The notes under the pieces are model-generated. The model was given only the letters and a program-made list of their open reading frames with translations. It had not been told where the DNA came from and made no database searches. The position numbers and the translations under genes were made by a program. Shown here piece after piece: positions 25,842-35,432 of a stretch of 64,000 nt of DNA; the stretch's first letter is position 1, and the number at the start of each line of letters is the position of its first letter. Origin of the DNA: an uncultured Clostridia bacterium (GTDB lineage: Bacteria; Bacillota_A; Clostridia; TANB77; CAG-508); assembly GCA_944393295.1 (NCBI GenBank), contig CALXZR010000039.1:1-64000 (forward strand). Direction: 5' to 3'.

Positions 25842-26896
25842 TGCTATTTATAAAAATAATACTATTTGTGTTTTGGATGTTTATAATACCAACAGGCATA
25901 GGTTTATTATTTACAAACTTTATAAAAGATGAGAAAAATAATATTGTATTAGCTTTTGTTATAGGACATTTATTTGATTTTGCAATTTGTGAATTGTTAT
26001 CTGTACCAATGATTATGATGGGGCTATCTTTTAAAACTTTAGTTGTAACATATATTGTAATTTCAATAATTTTGTTAATTATTTCTCTTTATAAAAACAA
26101 AAGTAATTTTAAAGAAATTTTTTCTACAAGTCTTAATTACATAAAAAAACTACCAAAGCTTTTAACAATATTATTAATAGCTTTAGTAGCTTTGCAGGTT
26201 TTGGCTTTAGTTAAATATGCACATATTGATGATGATGATGCTTTTTATGTAGGAACAGCAACAACTACTATTTATACAAATTCAATGTTTAAATATGATG
26301 GTTCCACAGGAAAGGAATATACAGAAATACCAGAAAGATATGCAATAGGTCCTTTTCCAATTTATACTGCTTTAATTTCTGATTTAATAAATATTCATCC
26401 AGCAATAGTGGCACATACAATATTGCCAATAGTTTTAATACCTTTGGTTTATTTAATATATGCCTTAATAGCAAAAGATTTATTAAAGAGTGAAAGGTCT
26501 GTAATAATATTCCTAGTATTATTATGTATATTATATATATGGGGAAACTTTTCAAAAAGAACAAATTTTACATTTTTACTTTTTAGAATTTGGCAAGGAA
26601 AAGCTGTTTTAGCAAATATAATTCTTCCAGCAATGTGGCTATTTTTTATAAAAGCTGTAAAAAATAATTTTAAATTAGTAAATTGTATTTTATTAATTAT
26701 GGTTATTTTAGCAGGAATCTTAACTACAACAATGGGAATAGGTCTACCAGCAATAACATTAATGTCTTTAGCTTTTGTGTTTGCTATAAAAGATAAGAAA
26801 ATAGGCTATTTAGTAAAAAGTAGTATTTGCTGTCTACCTTGTGTTATATATTTTGCAATATATATCATTTTACATTATAATATAATTTCTTTATAA
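25841..26896 (+). CDS. Polytopic membrane protein, DUF6077-like N-terminal part
   Basis: A 351-residue membrane protein with about ten helices and an extracellular loop bearing HIDDDDAFYVGTATTT (residues about 128-143), which is reminiscent of DUF6077/GT-C-like membrane glycosyltransferases where acidic residues bind metal and lipid-phosphate donors. It ends abruptly after a hydrophobic helix. The next gene, in another frame with its own ribosome site, supplies sequence that looks like the missing C-terminal half. It starts on the last base of the ligase gene's stop. Confidence 0.65.
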   Translation: MLFIKIILFVFWMFIIPTGIGLLFTNFIKDEKNNIVLAFVIGHLFDFAICELLSVPMIMMGLSFKTLVVTYIVISIILLIISLYKNKSNFKEIFSTSLNYIKKLPKLLTILLIALVALQVLALVKYAHIDDDDAFYVGTATTTIYTNSMFKYDGSTGKEYTEIPERYAIGPFPIYTALISDLINIHPAIVAHTILPIVLIPLVYLIYALIAKDLLKSERSVIIFLVLLCILYIWGNFSKRTNFTFLLFRIWQGKAVLANIILPAMWLFFIKAVKNNFKLVNCILLIMVILAGILTTTMGIGLPAITLMSLAFVFAIKDKKIGYLVKSSICCLPCVIYFAIYIILHYNIISL

Positions 26897-26915
26897 AATT
26901 TATAGGAGAAAATAA

Positions 26916-27671
26916 ATGTTGATTGAAAGTTTTGAAACTATAAAAACTACTTTCTTAGAATATAAAGGAACAGGGGCATATATTGTTTTATATTTAATTG
27001 CCTTATTATATATATACTTTAAGGAAGAAAATAAAAGTATAAAAGCATTTATGGTTTATTTTTCATTATTAATGTCTTTTATAACGTTAAATCCAATTTT
27101 TAGTAAGTTAGTTGAGCCGTTCTTTCCAGTATCTGTATATTGGAGAATGTATTGGATGTTGCCAATGGGCTTAACTATTGCGTATGCTTTTACAAAATTA
27201 ATTGCTTCTAAAGAGAAAAAACTAGACAAAGCAATTATATTTATTGTTGCAATTACAGTAATAATACTTAGTGGAAAATTTATATATACAGAAGAAAATT
27301 ACATAGAAGTAAATAATTTATATAAAGTTCCAGATGAAGCATTAGAAGTTGCAAATATAATTATGCAGGATAATACAGAAACGAAAAAAGTTATGCCATG
27401 TACATCACTAATCGCATATTTAAGACAAGTTTATCCAGAAATAGAATTAATGTATGCAAGAGAGCCAAAAAGCTATGAAAATGTTACAATTGTAGTTCAA
27501 CAAGAAAAAGGAAATATACAATATGTTACAAATGTATGTAAAAAAGAAAATTGTAATTATATAATTTTTCATAAAGCAATGGCTATGAATGGAAATATGG
27601 AAGATTATGGATATGATTTATTTGCTGAAACAGCAAATTATAGAATTTATAAAAATAATGATATAAAATAA
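26916..27671 (+). CDS. Membrane protein, DUF6077-like C-terminal part
   Basis: A 251-residue protein with about four transmembrane helices and a soluble extracellular C-terminal domain (residues about 125-251). VYWRMYWMLPMGLTIAY is typical of the second half of large GT-C-like membrane proteins. A genuine TAGGAG site lies eight bases before the ATG and an in-frame stop sits immediately before it, so a single-base error cannot fuse it to the gene at 25841. The two are best regarded as a split gene whose products may assemble. Confidence 0.6.
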   Translation: MLIESFETIKTTFLEYKGTGAYIVLYLIALLYIYFKEENKSIKAFMVYFSLLMSFITLNPIFSKLVEPFFPVSVYWRMYWMLPMGLTIAYAFTKLIASKEKKLDKAIIFIVAITVIILSGKFIYTEENYIEVNNLYKVPDEALEVANIIMQDNTETKKVMPCTSLIAYLRQVYPEIELMYAREPKSYENVTIVVQQEKGNIQYVTNVCKKENCNYIIFHKAMAMNGNMEDYGYDLFAETANYRIYKNNDIK

Positions 27672-27687
27672 TAAAAAGGATTTTTAT

Positions 27688-28644
27688 ATGAAAAAAAGAT
27701 TTGTAAAAACTTTAATATTAATAATATTTATTGCTATTATTGTAGGAATAGGTATATATTTTTATGCACAAAAATTAAAAAATGAAGGAATAAAAATAAC
27801 TCTAATTGGTGGAAGTAATGAAAAAGATAAAGGAGATATAAATTCTGCTGGATATATAATAAGAACAAAAAATAATAAATTAATTATTGTAGATGGCGGA
27901 AGAGATATTGATGCAGATTTAATTTTATCTTATATAAATAAATATGGAAATGGAACTGTAGATTATTGGTATATAACACATGCACATGAAGACCATGTAG
28001 GAGCTTTTTTAGAACTAATAGAAAATGAAAGCATAAATATAGAAAATATTTGTTATCATTTTAATACGGCTGAATGGTACGAAAACTATGATAAACGTGG
28101 ATATGAAACTGCCTTAGCAATGATAAATGCTTTAGAAAGTTCAAAAATAAAAAATAAAATAGATTGTACCTCAAGTCAAATAATAGAAATGGATAATATC
28201 AGTTGTAAAATTCTAAGAATAGCAAATCCAGAAATTATTCATTCAGATAATGGGAACGAAGCCAGTATGGTATTTAAATTTAATGTAACAGATGTAAATA
28301 AGAGTATTTTATTTTTAGGAGATAGCTATGTATATACTAGTCAAGAACTTCTAGAAAATTGCAAAGATGATTTAAAAAGTTATGCTGTTCAAATGGCTCA
28401 TCATGGACAAAATGGAGTTTCTAAAGAAGTATATGAATCAATAAATCCCAAAGTATGCTTTTTTAATTGTCCAGAATGGCTTTGGAATAATGATAATGGA
28501 AATGGATATAATTCTGGAAAATGGCAAACTATCGAAGTAAGAAGTTGGTTAGAAAATTTAGGTACAACAAATTTTGTTGCATATAAGGGAGATCAAACTA
28601 TAAGACTAACTTCAAGAGGGTTTGAAATACTTGAAAATAATTAG
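27688..28644 (+). CDS. Membrane-anchored metallo-beta-lactamase-fold hydrolase (ComEC C-domain type)
   Basis: An N-terminal membrane anchor (residues about 5-26) is followed by a secreted MBL domain with the metal motif THAHEDHVGA, DGGRDIDADLIL and MAHHGQNGVSKE. This resembles the stand-alone ComEC/Rec2 C-terminal domain family (nuclease or phosphodiesterase). It is the last gene of the glycan run, so it could act on a phosphodiester-containing surface polymer; DNA degradation is the alternative. Confidence 0.82.
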   Translation: MKKRFVKTLILIIFIAIIVGIGIYFYAQKLKNEGIKITLIGGSNEKDKGDINSAGYIIRTKNNKLIIVDGGRDIDADLILSYINKYGNGTVDYWYITHAHEDHVGAFLELIENESINIENICYHFNTAEWYENYDKRGYETALAMINALESSKIKNKIDCTSSQIIEMDNISCKILRIANPEIIHSDNGNEASMVFKFNVTDVNKSILFLGDSYVYTSQELLENCKDDLKSYAVQMAHHGQNGVSKEVYESINPKVCFFNCPEWLWNNDNGNGYNSGKWQTIEVRSWLENLGTTNFVAYKGDQTIRLTSRGFEILENN

Positions 28645-28679
28645 TATAAAATTTATATGTACAAATTTAAAAAATTCTA

Positions 28680-28708
28680 TTGATATAGTATTAAATTTAA
28701 ACTATAAT
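28680..28708 (+). promoter_or_regulatory. Promoter of the VanW-family gene
   Basis: TTGATA (28680-28685), 17-bp spacer, TATAAT (28703-28708). Transcription would start about 12 nt before the GTG start codon at 28727. Confidence 0.75.
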
Positions 28709-28726
28709 ATTTTATAGAAATTTATT

Positions 28727-30289
28727 GTGAAAAAGAAATTAGAAATGAAGAGATTAAATAAAGATAATACAATTTTAATTTATGTAATAATGGTTGCGAT
28801 TTTTTTTGGAATATTAATTGCAGCCTTTTTGTCATTCTATTTTTCACATAAGAATAGTAATACTATTCAGCCAGGAGTATATATAAAGGGTACAAATATA
28901 TCTGGACTTACAAAAGAAGAAGCTATAAAGCTTGTTGAAGAGGCTTTAAAAGGAAAAATGAATGACAATATAATATTAAAATATAAGAATTATGAATTTT
29001 ATGTAGAAATAGAGCAAATAGAGGCAGAATTTGATGTTGAAGCTTCTGTTGACTTTGCTTATCAAATTGGAAGAAGTAACAGTATTTTTCAAAATGTAAA
29101 AGATTATATAGCAGTGTTATTTGTGGGAATCGATATAGAGCCTATTTTAAAATATAATGAAGAGGCTTTATCTGAGTATTTAGATACAATACAATCTCAA
29201 TTACCAGATCAGCTTGTTCAAAGTAGTTACTATTTAGAAGATGATGATGAATTAATAATAACAAATGGAAAACTTGGAGCAGGAATTTATAAAGATGAGT
29301 TAACTGAAATGATTTTAGCAGCAATTCAAGATACTAGTTATAGTAATAGTTATATTGAAATTCCGACTTATACCCAATATCCAGATCCAATAAATGTAGA
29401 GGAAATACATAACGATATATATAGAGCACCACAAGATGCTTATTTTACGACAGAACCATATATGGTATATTCCCATGTAGTTGGTGTAGATTTTAGTGTA
29501 GAAGAAGTTGTCAAAATGTTAACTGAAAATCCACACGAAGAAGAATACAGTATAAAATTAACCCTAACTGAGCCAAATATAACTACAAATGATATTGGAT
29601 ATGAGGCGTTTCCTGATGTTTTATCTACTTTTTCGACAAATTATGCAACTAGCAATAGAGATAGAACTACAAATTTAAGATTAGCTGCTGAAAAGATTAG
29701 TGGAACAGTAATTATGCCAGGAGAAACTTTTTCTTACAACAAAGTAGTAGGAAAAAGAACTGTTGAAGCTGGATATAAAGAAGCTGCAATATTTTCAAAT
29801 GGAGAGGTTACAGATGGATTAGGTGGAGGAATTTGCCAAATATCTTCAACTTTATACGATAGTGTATTATTTGCTAATTTAGAAATTGTAGAAAGAAGAA
29901 ATCATATGTTTATACCTTCATATGTAGATGGAGGATGGGATGCAACTGTAGTATGGGGTTCAACAGACTTTAAATTTAAAAACAATAGAAATTACCCAAT
30001 AAAAATAGAATTAACAGTTAGTAATGGAGTTGCAAGAGCTACTATCTATGGAGTTAAAACTGATGATGATTATGAAATTTCATTAGAAACAGAATTTATA
30101 AAATCTATAGCTTATAAAACTGTATATAAATCAGATAGTGATTATGCATCTGGAACTGTTATACAATCAGGAAAAAATGGTTCTGTAATAGATACTTATA
30201 AAGTATATAGAAAGAATGGACAGGTTGTGAAAAGAGAAAAAATTACACGTGATACATATAGTGCACAAAATAGAATAATAGCTAGATAA
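28727..30289 (+). CDS. VanW family protein with peptidoglycan-binding-like domain
   Basis: A 520-residue protein: N-terminal transmembrane anchor (about 18-42), a region resembling the PG_binding_4/YoaR type (GVYIKGTNISGLTKEEAIKL and following), then a VanW domain (about 310-430) with GGGICQISSTLYDSVLFANL and ERRNHMFIP, and a G5-like tail. It sits on the outer face of the membrane, with a presumed cell-wall role that is not biochemically defined. The GTG start lacks a clear Shine-Dalgarno and lies about 12 nt from the predicted transcription start; ATG at 28745 is a possible alternative start. Confidence 0.85.
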   Translation: MKKKLEMKRLNKDNTILIYVIMVAIFFGILIAAFLSFYFSHKNSNTIQPGVYIKGTNISGLTKEEAIKLVEEALKGKMNDNIILKYKNYEFYVEIEQIEAEFDVEASVDFAYQIGRSNSIFQNVKDYIAVLFVGIDIEPILKYNEEALSEYLDTIQSQLPDQLVQSSYYLEDDDELIITNGKLGAGIYKDELTEMILAAIQDTSYSNSYIEIPTYTQYPDPINVEEIHNDIYRAPQDAYFTTEPYMVYSHVVGVDFSVEEVVKMLTENPHEEEYSIKLTLTEPNITTNDIGYEAFPDVLSTFSTNYATSNRDRTTNLRLAAEKISGTVIMPGETFSYNKVVGKRTVEAGYKEAAIFSNGEVTDGLGGGICQISSTLYDSVLFANLEIVERRNHMFIPSYVDGGWDATVVWGSTDFKFKNNRNYPIKIELTVSNGVARATIYGVKTDDDYEISLETEFIKSIAYKTVYKSDSDYASGTVIQSGKNGSVIDTYKVYRKNGQVVKREKITRDTYSAQNRIIAR

Positions 30290-30314
30290 TTAGTATTTTA
30301 TAGAGGAGAATAAA

Positions 30315-30992
30315 ATGAGGATTCGTAGAAAAAAATGGGCAAAAGATGAATTAGAAGAATCGAAATTCTATATTGATAAACCAGAAGAAAACAAAGGAAA
30401 TTGGAAAGAAATGTTTAAGAATAAGCAACCTATACATATTGAATTAGGTTGTGGTAAGGGCTTGTTTATATCTCAATTAGCTTCAAAAAATTTAAATATA
30501 AATTATATTGCTATTGATATGATTGAGGCAATGTTAGGCTTAACTAAAAGAAATATAGAAGAAGCTTATTTAGAAAAAAAGCTTTGTACAAAGGAAAATA
30601 TTAAACCAGATAATTTATGGCTAATACGAGCAAATGTAGAGCAAATAAGTAATGTTTTTTCAAAAGAAGATGAAATAGAAAGAATTTATATTAATTTTTG
30701 TAACCCTTGGCCAAAATCTAAACACAATAAAAGAAGACTAACACATCCAAGACAACTAGAACAATATAAAACATTTTTAAAAGAAAATGGAAAAATATAT
30801 TTTAAAACAGATGATGACGAATTATTTATGAGTAGTTTAGATTATTTTGAAGAAGCGGGATTTAAAATTTTAGATAAAACATTAGATTTACATTCAGATG
30901 ATATTTTTAAAGGAAATATAGAAACTGAACACGAGAAAATGTTTTCAGAGCAAGGAATAAATATCAAAGCTTTAATAGCTGAAAAAACATAA
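30315..30992 (+). CDS. trmB: tRNA (guanine-N7)-methyltransferase
   Basis: TrmB methylates N7 of G46 in the variable loop of tRNAs with S-adenosylmethionine. The SAM motif is ELGCGKGLFISQLA, and CNPWPKSKHNKRRLTHPR is the family's substrate-binding signature. Length (225 aa) is standard. GAGGAG lies before the ATG. It follows the VanW gene by 25 bp and may be read from the same promoter. Confidence 0.95.
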   Translation: MRIRRKKWAKDELEESKFYIDKPEENKGNWKEMFKNKQPIHIELGCGKGLFISQLASKNLNINYIAIDMIEAMLGLTKRNIEEAYLEKKLCTKENIKPDNLWLIRANVEQISNVFSKEDEIERIYINFCNPWPKSKHNKRRLTHPRQLEQYKTFLKENGKIYFKTDDDELFMSSLDYFEEAGFKILDKTLDLHSDDIFKGNIETEHEKMFSEQGINIKALIAEKT

Positions 30993-31008
30993 TTTTTTGT
31001 TTATGCTC

Positions 31009-31040
31009 TTAAAATAACTTTAAGGTTATTTTAAGGTTAT
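31009..31040 (+). promoter_or_regulatory. Tandem 11-bp repeat, possible response-regulator site
   Basis: TTTAAGGTTAT occurs twice head-to-tail (31019-31029 and 31030-31040), an exact 11-bp periodicity as bound by OmpR/PhoB-family dimers. An overlapping inverted repeat pairs TTAAAATAAC (31009-31018) with 31025-31034. The repeats occupy the position of a -35 region, just before TATATATAC, upstream of the ABC transporter operon. The inverted repeat lacks a T-run, so a terminator for trmB is less likely. Confidence 0.5.
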
Positions 31041-31083
31041 ATATATACAATCAAAACAACAAAACAAAAAGGGGGAGAAAACT

Positions 31084-32202
31084 TTGATAGAGGTAAAGAA
31101 TGTAACAAAGCGCTATGGAAAATTCTATGCCGTAAGAAACATAAACTTTGAAGTCAAAGAAGGAGAAATAGTTGGTTTCTTAGGTCGTAATGGTGCTGGA
31201 AAATCAACAACAATGAATATGATTACAGGCTTTATAGAACCAACAGAAGGTCAAATTATAGTAGATGGATATGATATTGACAGAAAGCCAAAAAAAGTAA
31301 AACGATTAATAGGCTATATGCCAGAAGGAGTACCGCTTTACTATGATTTAACAGTAAAAGAATTTATAAGTTATATGGCAGATTTAAAACTTATTAAACA
31401 TAAAGACAAGAAAGCTGCTGTAGAAAAAGCAATTTCTGAAACTGGTTTAGAAAAAGTACAAAATAAGCTTACTAAAAATTTATCAAGAGGTTTTAAACAG
31501 AGAGTTAGCTTAGCAGGGGCTATTGTAGGAGATCCAAAAATACTAATTTTAGATGAGCCAACAGTAGGTTTAGATCCTAAACAAGTAATAGAAATTCGTG
31601 AATTAATTAAATCTTTTAGAAAGAATCATACTGTTATTCTAAGTTCACATATATTGTCAGAAGTTAGTCAAATTTGTGAAAAAGTAGTCATTATTGATAA
31701 GGGAGAGATTGTAGCAGTAGATACTCCTGAAAATTTGGAAAAAGATACTGAAGAAACACAAAAAATTGAAGTCAATGTTGAAGATACAAACAATAAATTT
31801 ATTGATATAAAGAACTCTATATCAGAAATTAAAAATATTAAATTAATAGAAACAAAAAAGGATAACACAAAACTTTATGAAATTGAAACAAATGCTGATG
31901 TAGATATTAGAAAAAATATATTCTCAGAATGCTCTAAATTAGGTATAGTTATTTTGGAATTAAAGAAACAAGAAAGCTCTTTAGAAGATGCATTTATAAA
32001 AATTGTTGAAGATAGACCAGAATATAGTGAAAAAGAAATTGCAAAAATGCAATATGATAAAGAAATAGAAGAATTAAGACAAGAAGAAGCAGAAAAGAAA
32101 GAAAGAAAAGAATTTAGAAAGCAAGCTAAGAAAGAAGAAAAAGCTCGTAAAAAGGCTTCAAAAGTAGATAAACACAAAAAAGAAGAAGGAGGGGATAAAT
32201 AA
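31084..32202 (+). CDS. ABC transporter ATP-binding protein, GldA-like
   Basis: A complete ABC ATPase: Walker A LGRNGAGKSTTMN, signature LSRGFKQRVSLAGA, Walker B ILILDEPTVGLDP and switch histidine SSHILSEV. Residues about 235-300 form the usual C-terminal domain of ABC-2 ATPases. The last 55 residues are an unusually charged Lys/Glu coiled-coil tail. The start is TTG at 31084 behind GGGGGAG. It forms an operon with a permease and a GldG-like protein; this trio resembles the GldA/GldF/GldG set but also occurs in non-gliding Firmicutes, with unknown cargo. Confidence 0.9.
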   Translation: MIEVKNVTKRYGKFYAVRNINFEVKEGEIVGFLGRNGAGKSTTMNMITGFIEPTEGQIIVDGYDIDRKPKKVKRLIGYMPEGVPLYYDLTVKEFISYMADLKLIKHKDKKAAVEKAISETGLEKVQNKLTKNLSRGFKQRVSLAGAIVGDPKILILDEPTVGLDPKQVIEIRELIKSFRKNHTVILSSHILSEVSQICEKVVIIDKGEIVAVDTPENLEKDTEETQKIEVNVEDTNNKFIDIKNSISEIKNIKLIETKKDNTKLYEIETNADVDIRKNIFSECSKLGIVILELKKQESSLEDAFIKIVEDRPEYSEKEIAKMQYDKEIEELRQEEAEKKERKEFRKQAKKEEKARKKASKVDKHKKEEGGDK

Positions 32203-32882
32203 TGTTTGCAGTATTTAAAAAAGAAATTAAAAGCTATTTATTATCTCCAATAGGATATATATTTATAGGCTTATTTTTAATAATGTTTAGTACATTTTTC
32301 TTCTTAACAATATTTCAAAGCCAAGTATTGAATTTTGAATATTTATTTTATAATGGTGCAACAATTCTAACTTTTATTACACCTGTGCTTACAATGAGAA
32401 TGTTTTCAGAAGAAAGAAAAAATGGAACAGAACAATTAGTAATGACTTCTCCAAGAAGTATTACATCAGTAGTTCTTGGAAAATTCTTTGCTGCAGCTGT
32501 AATGATTTTAATTACTGAAGTATTTACTCTTATGTATTATTTTATATTGAAATATTTTGGAGAACCATCTTTAAAAGTAGCAATATCAACTTTATTTGGA
32601 TTTTTCTTACTAAGTTTAGCATATATTTCTTTTGGAATGTTTGCTTCAAGTCTTACAGAAAATCAAATTATAGCTTGTGTGCTTACAATTGGTGCTTTTA
32701 TTGTAATGTGGTTTTTACCAGGATTTAATGAAAATTTAGAAATGTTTTCTTTAATTCAAATGTTTGACAAATTTCCAACTGGAATTATATCAATTCCTGA
32801 AATTATTACCTTTGTTTCATTTGCTGTATTATTTATATTGCTTACAATAGTAGTATTACAAAGAAGAAAGAGTGTTAAATAG
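32202..32882 (+). CDS. ABC-2 type permease, GldF-like
   Basis: A 226-residue permease with six transmembrane helices. It starts MFAVFKKEIKSYLLSPIGYIF, typical of the GldF/NosY-like group, and has EERKNGTEQLVMTSPRS after the second helix. It partners with the ATPase just upstream (stop and start overlap, taATG) and with the GldG-like protein downstream. Confidence 0.9.
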   Translation: MFAVFKKEIKSYLLSPIGYIFIGLFLIMFSTFFFLTIFQSQVLNFEYLFYNGATILTFITPVLTMRMFSEERKNGTEQLVMTSPRSITSVVLGKFFAAAVMILITEVFTLMYYFILKYFGEPSLKVAISTLFGFFLLSLAYISFGMFASSLTENQIIACVLTIGAFIVMWFLPGFNENLEMFSLIQMFDKFPTGIISIPEIITFVSFAVLFILLTIVVLQRRKSVK

Positions 32883-32899
32883 AAGGAGGGACTTAAAAA

Positions 32900-34474
32900 G
32901 TGAGTAACGAAGAAAAAAATAAAAAGCGACTTTCAAAAGAAGAGAAAAAAGCTCTTAAAGAAGAAAAAAGAAAACAAAGAGAAGCACAAGGTAAAAAAAC
33001 TATTTCAGAAAGATTATCTTTATTTTTAAGAAAAAGATGTTTAAATAGTGGAATTGAAACAGCTTTAATAGTTTGTATATTAATTGGAGCTTTTATTTCT
33101 ATAAATTTGTATGTAGATACTTTAGATTTACAAGATATAGATGTTACTGAAAATAAAATATATACTTTATCTGATGAATCAAAAGAAATTATTGCAGACA
33201 TTGACGAAGATGTAAAAATTTATTTGTTTGGGTATACAGAAGATGATACTTTAACAGATTTTGTAAAGCAATATGTAGCTACAAATAGCCATATTTCTTA
33301 CGAAATATTAACACAGGAATCAAATCCAGCAAAATATCAAGAATTTGATTTGCAAGATGGTTATAGTATTGTAATTCTAGAAACGGCAGAAGGTAATAAA
33401 ATTATAGATGCAAATAGCGAATTTTATTCTTATGATTATACAACAGGACAAGAGGTTGATTTAACAGAGCAGACTCTAACAAACTCAATACTAGGAATTA
33501 CTGCAGAAGAAAAACCAAAAGTTTATTTCTTAACAGGTCATGAAGAGTATACTCTATCTGAAATGGGAACAATAAATACTTATTTAGGAAATGAATCTTA
33601 TACAACTGCTAGTTTAAATTTAATATCTACTGGAGCAGTTCCAGATGATTGTAATTTATTAGTTATATTGAACCCAGAAAATGATCTTACAGAAATAGAA
33701 GCACAAGCTATTAAAAATTATATAAATAAAGGTGGAGATATTTTACTTACATCTGATATAAATACAAAGGGAATGTCTGAAAATGTAAATTTACAATCTA
33801 TTTTAGATTTATATGGAGCAACACTTCAAAATAATGGATATATAATTGAGCAAGATTCAGAAAAAATTGTATCAAATTATCCAAATATTATAATACCAGA
33901 AATATCTAGCTCAAGTAATATTACTTCTGAAATTTATACAGATGGATATATATTAATACCTTATGCTGGAAGAGTTACTTTTAAATCAGATGAAGAATTA
34001 GAAGGTTTAAATGTTTCTACAGAAGTAATTGCAAATTCTAGTTCAAATTCTTTATTTGTTACAGATTTAAATTCTAATATATATACTGCAGCTCAAACTG
34101 CTGAAGAAGGGGAACATACAATTGCCGCTTTAGCTACTAAAACAATTACAGAAGAGACAGAGGATGCAGAAGCTGTAACTTCAGAAATGCTAATTATTGC
34201 TAATACTGTATTTGCTTCAGACTATTCTGTTGAGGGGGTTAGCTCAAGTTACCCTATATCATATATAGCTAATAATAAAGACTTTATGCTAGATTCTATT
34301 GCTAGTCTAACTAGTAGAGAAGATGTTGTAAAAATTAGAAAAGATATGTCTACATCAACTTATGCACCAACTCAAAAAGAAAATACCATAGTTTTAGCTA
34401 CAATTTTTGCAGTTCCAGTTATAATAATTTTAGCAGGTATATTTGTTGGAATTTATAGAAAGAGAAAAAGATAG
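32900..34474 (+). CDS. GldG family (ABC auxiliary) membrane protein
   Basis: A charged Lys/Glu N-terminus (residues 1-35), one transmembrane helix (about 55-75), a large extracellular domain (about 80-490) of the GldG/ABC_transp_aux type (LTDFVKQYVATNSHISYEIL, YFLTGHEEYTLSE, NPENDLTEIEAQAIKNYI), and a C-terminal transmembrane helix followed by a basic tail. It is the presumed periplasm-facing partner of the ABC pair. The start is GTG at 32900 with GGAGGG upstream. A terminator follows. Confidence 0.87.
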   Translation: MSNEEKNKKRLSKEEKKALKEEKRKQREAQGKKTISERLSLFLRKRCLNSGIETALIVCILIGAFISINLYVDTLDLQDIDVTENKIYTLSDESKEIIADIDEDVKIYLFGYTEDDTLTDFVKQYVATNSHISYEILTQESNPAKYQEFDLQDGYSIVILETAEGNKIIDANSEFYSYDYTTGQEVDLTEQTLTNSILGITAEEKPKVYFLTGHEEYTLSEMGTINTYLGNESYTTASLNLISTGAVPDDCNLLVILNPENDLTEIEAQAIKNYINKGGDILLTSDINTKGMSENVNLQSILDLYGATLQNNGYIIEQDSEKIVSNYPNIIIPEISSSSNITSEIYTDGYILIPYAGRVTFKSDEELEGLNVSTEVIANSSSNSLFVTDLNSNIYTAAQTAEEGEHTIAALATKTITEETEDAEAVTSEMLIIANTVFASDYSVEGVSSSYPISYIANNKDFMLDSIASLTSREDVVKIRKDMSTSTYAPTQKENTIVLATIFAVPVIIILAGIFVGIYRKRKR

Positions 34475-34476
34475 AT

Positions 34477-34506
34477 AAAAAATACAGGTGCAAACCTGTA
34501 TTTTTT
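34477..34506 (+). terminator. Rho-independent terminator
   Basis: AAAATACAGG (34479-34488) pairs with CCTGTATTTT (34495-34504) around a 6-nt loop and is followed by more T's. It closes the ABC operon. Confidence 0.88.
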
Positions 34507-34595
34507 ATGTTTTAAGAAAATTTTAATTGAATTTATTTTAGATAAGTTCACATAACGCATATTTCTTGCATTAACTAAATATAGAGGAGGTTAAC

Positions 34596-35375
34596 ATGCA
34601 AGAAATTTTTTTAATAATAATAGGTATAATCTTACCTTTTGTGGGAACAACACTTGGTGCAGCAACTGTATTTTTCTTAAAAAAAGACCTTACACCTAAA
34701 GGAAAAAGATTACTTTTGGGATTTGCAGCTGGTCTTATGTTTGCAGCTTCAATATGGTCTTTAATAATACCAGCTATAGAAATGTCCCAAAACTTTGGAA
34801 AATTAAGTTGGCTTCCAGCAGCAATAGGTTTAATTTTAGGTTGCGTTTTTTTCATTGGTGTAGACATAATTTTAGCAAATTTAGAAGAAAAAATTTTCAA
34901 AAAAACACATAACACAACAAAAGAAAATGCAATGCTAATTTTTGCTATAACTTTGCATAATTTTCCAGAAGGAATGGCTGTAGGTGTTGCTTTTGCTGGT
35001 TTGCTAAGCGGAAATTCTATGCTCGGTTTAAGTGCAGCTCTTGCTTTATCTATCGGAATTGCTATTCAAAATTTTCCAGAAGGCGCAGCAGTTTCACTTC
35101 CAATTGCAAGTGAAGGAAAATCAAAATTAAAAGCTTTTTTAATAGGAATGTTATCTGGCTTAGTAGAGCCTATATCTGCAATAATTACAATCTTAATATC
35201 AGGTTTTATTACACCAATCTTACCATACTTATTAGCCTTTTCGGCAGGTGCTATGATATATGTTGTAGTAGAAGAATTAGTACCACAAATTCAAGATAAA
35301 AGCTCAAAAATAGGAACAATAGGAATTTTTATAGGATTTTCGATAATGATGATATTAGATGTAATGCTAGGTTAG
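34596..35375 (+). CDS. ZIP family metal transporter
   Basis: A 259-residue protein with eight transmembrane helices. The two ZIP metal-site motifs are HNFPEGMAVGVAF (helix IV) and QNFPEGAAVSLP (helix V). ZIP proteins move zinc, manganese or iron into the cytosol. The gene forms its own unit between two terminators. No Zur- or MntR-like operator is recognised in the 90 bp upstream, and metal specificity cannot be read from sequence. Confidence 0.92.
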   Translation: MQEIFLIIIGIILPFVGTTLGAATVFFLKKDLTPKGKRLLLGFAAGLMFAASIWSLIIPAIEMSQNFGKLSWLPAAIGLILGCVFFIGVDIILANLEEKIFKKTHNTTKENAMLIFAITLHNFPEGMAVGVAFAGLLSGNSMLGLSAALALSIGIAIQNFPEGAAVSLPIASEGKSKLKAFLIGMLSGLVEPISAIITILISGFITPILPYLLAFSAGAMIYVVVEELVPQIQDKSSKIGTIGIFIGFSIMMILDVMLG

Positions 35376-35380
35376 AAAAA

Positions 35381-35422
35381 AAACAGTGTGCTTAAACTCG
35401 AAGCAGACTGTTTGTTTTTTTT
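35381..35422 (+). terminator. Rho-independent terminator after the ZIP gene
   Basis: AAACAGTGTGCTT (35381-35393) pairs with AAGCAGACTGTTT (35401-35413) with a two-base internal mismatch, followed by TTTTTTTT. Confidence 0.8.
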
Positions 35423-35432
35423 CAAAAACTAT

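Noticed and set aside
31009..31034. Terminator after trmB
   Set aside because: The inverted repeat is followed by AGGTTATATATATAC, not a T-run, and it coincides with the direct repeats and promoter region of the ABC operon.
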